Made by a program: the position numbers and the translations under genes
Part shown: positions 62,405 to 64,000 of the stretch, piece by piece
Position numbering within the stretch: the stretch's first letter is position 1
Layout of the letters: every line of letters begins with the position of its first letter
The notes under the pieces: generated by a model
What the model saw: the letters and a program-made list of their open reading frames with translations, nothing else
Database searches by the model: none
Told to the model about the DNA's origin: nothing
Assembly (NCBI RefSeq): GCF_900129375.1
Contig: NZ_FQVN01000013.1
Coordinates: forward strand, 62,001-126,000
Direction: 5' to 3'
From: Streptoalloteichus hindustanus
Lineage (GTDB): Bacteria > Actinomycetota > Actinomycetes > Mycobacteriales > Pseudonocardiaceae
Length of the DNA stretch: 64,000 bases

Positions 62405-63043
62405 ATGATGCGGCCCGACCGAACTCACCTCGTTCGCGTGGGAGCGCCGTTGACTGTCTCCGCCCGTGATCTCGACTCGGCGATGTCCACTGTGGACAGT
62501 GCGTTGCGTCCGGCCGTCGACCACGACTGGGCGGCGGCGCCGGGCACCGGGACGTGGAGTTGTTGGAGCACCGCCGACCACGTCGGCGACTGCCTCCTGT
62601 CCTACGCGGCCCAGCTCGTCGCCCGACCTTCCACGCGGTATGTGCGATTCCTTGCCAGCCTTGACAAGGACGCGTCCGCGGCCGAGGCGCTGGAGTTCGC
62701 GCTCACCGGTGCGGGCATCCTCGCGTCCACGGTGCGCACCGCCGCACCCGGTGCGCGCGCCTACCACCCGACCGGCATGGCCGATCCCGAAGGCTTCGCC
62801 GGAATGGGCTGCGTGGAACTGCTCGTCCACGGCGAGGACATCGCTCGGGGGCTCGGTACCACCCTCGACCCGTCCCGCGATGTGTGCGCCCGTGTGCTCG
62901 CCCGCATGTTTCCCGACGTCGCTGCCGAGTTGGCCGACATCGACCCGTGGACCGCGCTGTTGTGGGCGACCGACCGGATCGACGTTCCCGGTCGCGGTCG
63001 GAGAGGGGACTGGCGCTGGCGAGGTGCGCCGCTGGGCGAGTAA
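62405..63043 (+). CDS. maleylpyruvate isomerase/mycothiol-type DinB-like protein
   Basis: A 212-residue helical-bundle protein: RPAVDHDWAAAPGTGTWSCW, TADHVGDCLLSYAAQLVARP with the metal-site His, and MGCVELLVHGEDIARGLG with the conserved HxxD. This is the actinobacterial maleylpyruvate-isomerase N-terminal fold, usually mycothiol-dependent. Exact reaction unknown. ATG at 62405 chosen after GGGG; a second ATG follows directly. Confidence 0.8.
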   Translation: MMRPDRTHLVRVGAPLTVSARDLDSAMSTVDSALRPAVDHDWAAAPGTGTWSCWSTADHVGDCLLSYAAQLVARPSTRYVRFLASLDKDASAAEALEFALTGAGILASTVRTAAPGARAYHPTGMADPEGFAGMGCVELLVHGEDIARGLGTTLDPSRDVCARVLARMFPDVAAELADIDPWTALLWATDRIDVPGRGRRGDWRWRGAPLGE

Positions 63044-63155
63044 CGACGCCCGGGGCCTGTGACGAGTCGTTTCTCGCGTTTCTCGGTCGAATCGCGCGCT
63101 GCCGGTGCGTACCGTGCTCCCGGCCTGCGTTGAACGCCAAGGAGATGGGCCGCAT

Positions 63156-64000
63156 GTGTTGCCGTATGTCCACCGGGTCACCAAGTTCGACCCCGCCGAC
63201 CGCGACGAGCACGGTCACTACGTCGGCGACCAGGACGTCACCAGTGATCACGGCGTCCTGGAGGCTGCCTACCTCGCCGCGGTGACCGCCTTCGCCGAGG
63301 ACACCGGAGTCACCACCCTGACCATCCGTGACCCGGAACTGGCCCCTGGCATCAGCTTCGGCGCGGAGGCACCGATGGAGGGCCACGGGTTGATCGGGTT
63401 GTTCCCCGCTGACCTCGCCGGCTATCACGACGGCGCGCAGGTGCCCCTCGCGCTCGGCGTCGACCTGGTGCGGGTGATGCTGCGTGAAGCCGGAGCCTGG
63501 TGCCGGTTGGAGGTGGAGGGGCGCTTCTTCGTGCACATCGGCTTCGACCAGTACATGTACGTCGGCAGCGCCGAGCCCTGTGACCGGGCCGTCGCCCATG
63601 CCCGCGCGCTGGGCCTGTTTCCGGAACGGCTCGTCGCCTCCCCGTACGACCCGTCCTTCGACGAGCCCGTCGACCGGCGTTCCGCGGACGAGAGCTTCTG
63701 GGCCGAGGTGGCCGAACTCGTCGACCGTCGTGGCACGGTGATCCTGGAGGAGGGGTACGTCCAGGGCGCGTCCCGCTGGCATCGCCTGCACAGCACCACG
63801 ATCGACGCGGTGCGCGCCGCCCTTGCCCCACGAGCGAGGGTGCTGGTGTGGCCGGAGCTGGACACCGACAACACGACTGTGCTTCGCAGGTTGGCCCAGG
63901 ACGACGTGGACCAGCTCGTCTGGGAGGACGAGAACGGCGTGATCACCGACCGGTTCGTGCGCGTCGCGCTCTCCCCGCGACAGGCTGCCCAGGTGGCGCG
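63156..64000 (+). CDS. hypothetical protein, runs off the window end
   Basis: At least 281 residues from a GTG with AAGGAG 12 bases upstream: VLPYVHRVTKFDPADRDEHG, VTSDHGVLEAAYLAAVTAFA, LIGLFPADLAGYHDG, MYVGSAEPC, IDAVRAALAPRARVLVWPEL. Alpha/beta protein, acidic; no catalytic motif recognised. I believe it belongs to an actinomycete family of RNA-binding-annotated hypotheticals but cannot confirm it. 3' end not in the window. Confidence 0.75.
   Translation, partial: MLPYVHRVTKFDPADRDEHGHYVGDQDVTSDHGVLEAAYLAAVTAFAEDTGVTTLTIRDPELAPGISFGAEAPMEGHGLIGLFPADLAGYHDGAQVPLALGVDLVRVMLREAGAWCRLEVEGRFFVHIGFDQYMYVGSAEPCDRAVAHARALGLFPERLVASPYDPSFDEPVDRRSADESFWAEVAELVDRRGTVILEEGYVQGASRWHRLHSTTIDAVRAALAPRARVLVWPELDTDNTTVLRRLAQDDVDQLVWEDENGVITDRFVRVALSPRQAAQVA

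Overview
The window is very GC-rich (roughly 70% by eye), has many GTG starts, ATGA/GTGA start-stop overlaps and GC-biased third codon positions. It looks like chromosome of a filamentous actinomycete. MmyB-type XRE regulators, a double-HTH MerR, a maleylpyruvate-isomerase/mycothiol-type protein and small secreted Cys-pair proteins suggest Pseudonocardiaceae; that placement is inference, since no rRNA or tRNA gene was seen.

Layout. (a) 0-3.8 kb: an ABC/FtsX efflux-type transporter divergent from a NarL-type two-component system. (b) 3.8-9.5 kb: gene debris, a PIMT-like methyltransferase preceded by a small Cys-rich ORF, and a TPR-like protein. (c) 9.5-17.5 kb: a co-directional minus-strand block resembling the replication/maintenance part of a plasmid, ICE or phage (SSB, DUF932, HAD, ParB-like, zinc-finger, P-loop ATPase), partly frameshifted and without a visible integrase. 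(d) 17.5-25.8 kb: a mobile-element graveyard holding a TetR/flavin-monooxygenase pair with a triple operator, group II intron material with two domain V-VI modules, an MFS fragment, a frameshifted tyrosine recombinase with its DUF6262 partner, and a diverged repeat of about 110 bp near both ends. (e) 26-38.4 kb: a TetR/beta-helix pair, DUF1330, MarR/MFS, an MmyB/Atu4866/SDR/SDR group, decayed IS5 and IS701 copies, an alpha/beta hydrolase and AraC. (f) 38.4-46 kb: recombinase remnant, a second PIMT-like methyltransferase, hypothetical genes, an Imm1 protein and an orphan type I-E-like CRISPR array. (g) 46-64 kb: mostly intact ordinary genes. These are TioE-like MerR/erythromycin esterase, polysaccharide deacetylase, HD hydrolase, PadR pair, Imm1, YdcF-like (frameshifted), MDR/XRE, RHH-ClpN protein, OYE/MerR, GNAT, Tat metallophosphatase, HxlR, acyltransferase and others.

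How the genes work together. Much of the intact content is small regulator/enzyme or regulator/pump pairs, most of them divergent (TetR-monooxygenase, MmyB-SDR, XRE-MDR, MerR-OYE, MerR-Ere; MarR-MFS is a co-directional operon). Several carry clear palindromic operators, which points to inducible handling of xenobiotics, quinones or antibiotics. Perfect GC hairpins of 11-16 bp close many transcription units.

Frameshifts cluster in 3.8-25 kb and 35-42 kb. Most lie in mobile or accessory genes and read as decay, but a few sit in C/G runs and could be sequencing errors.
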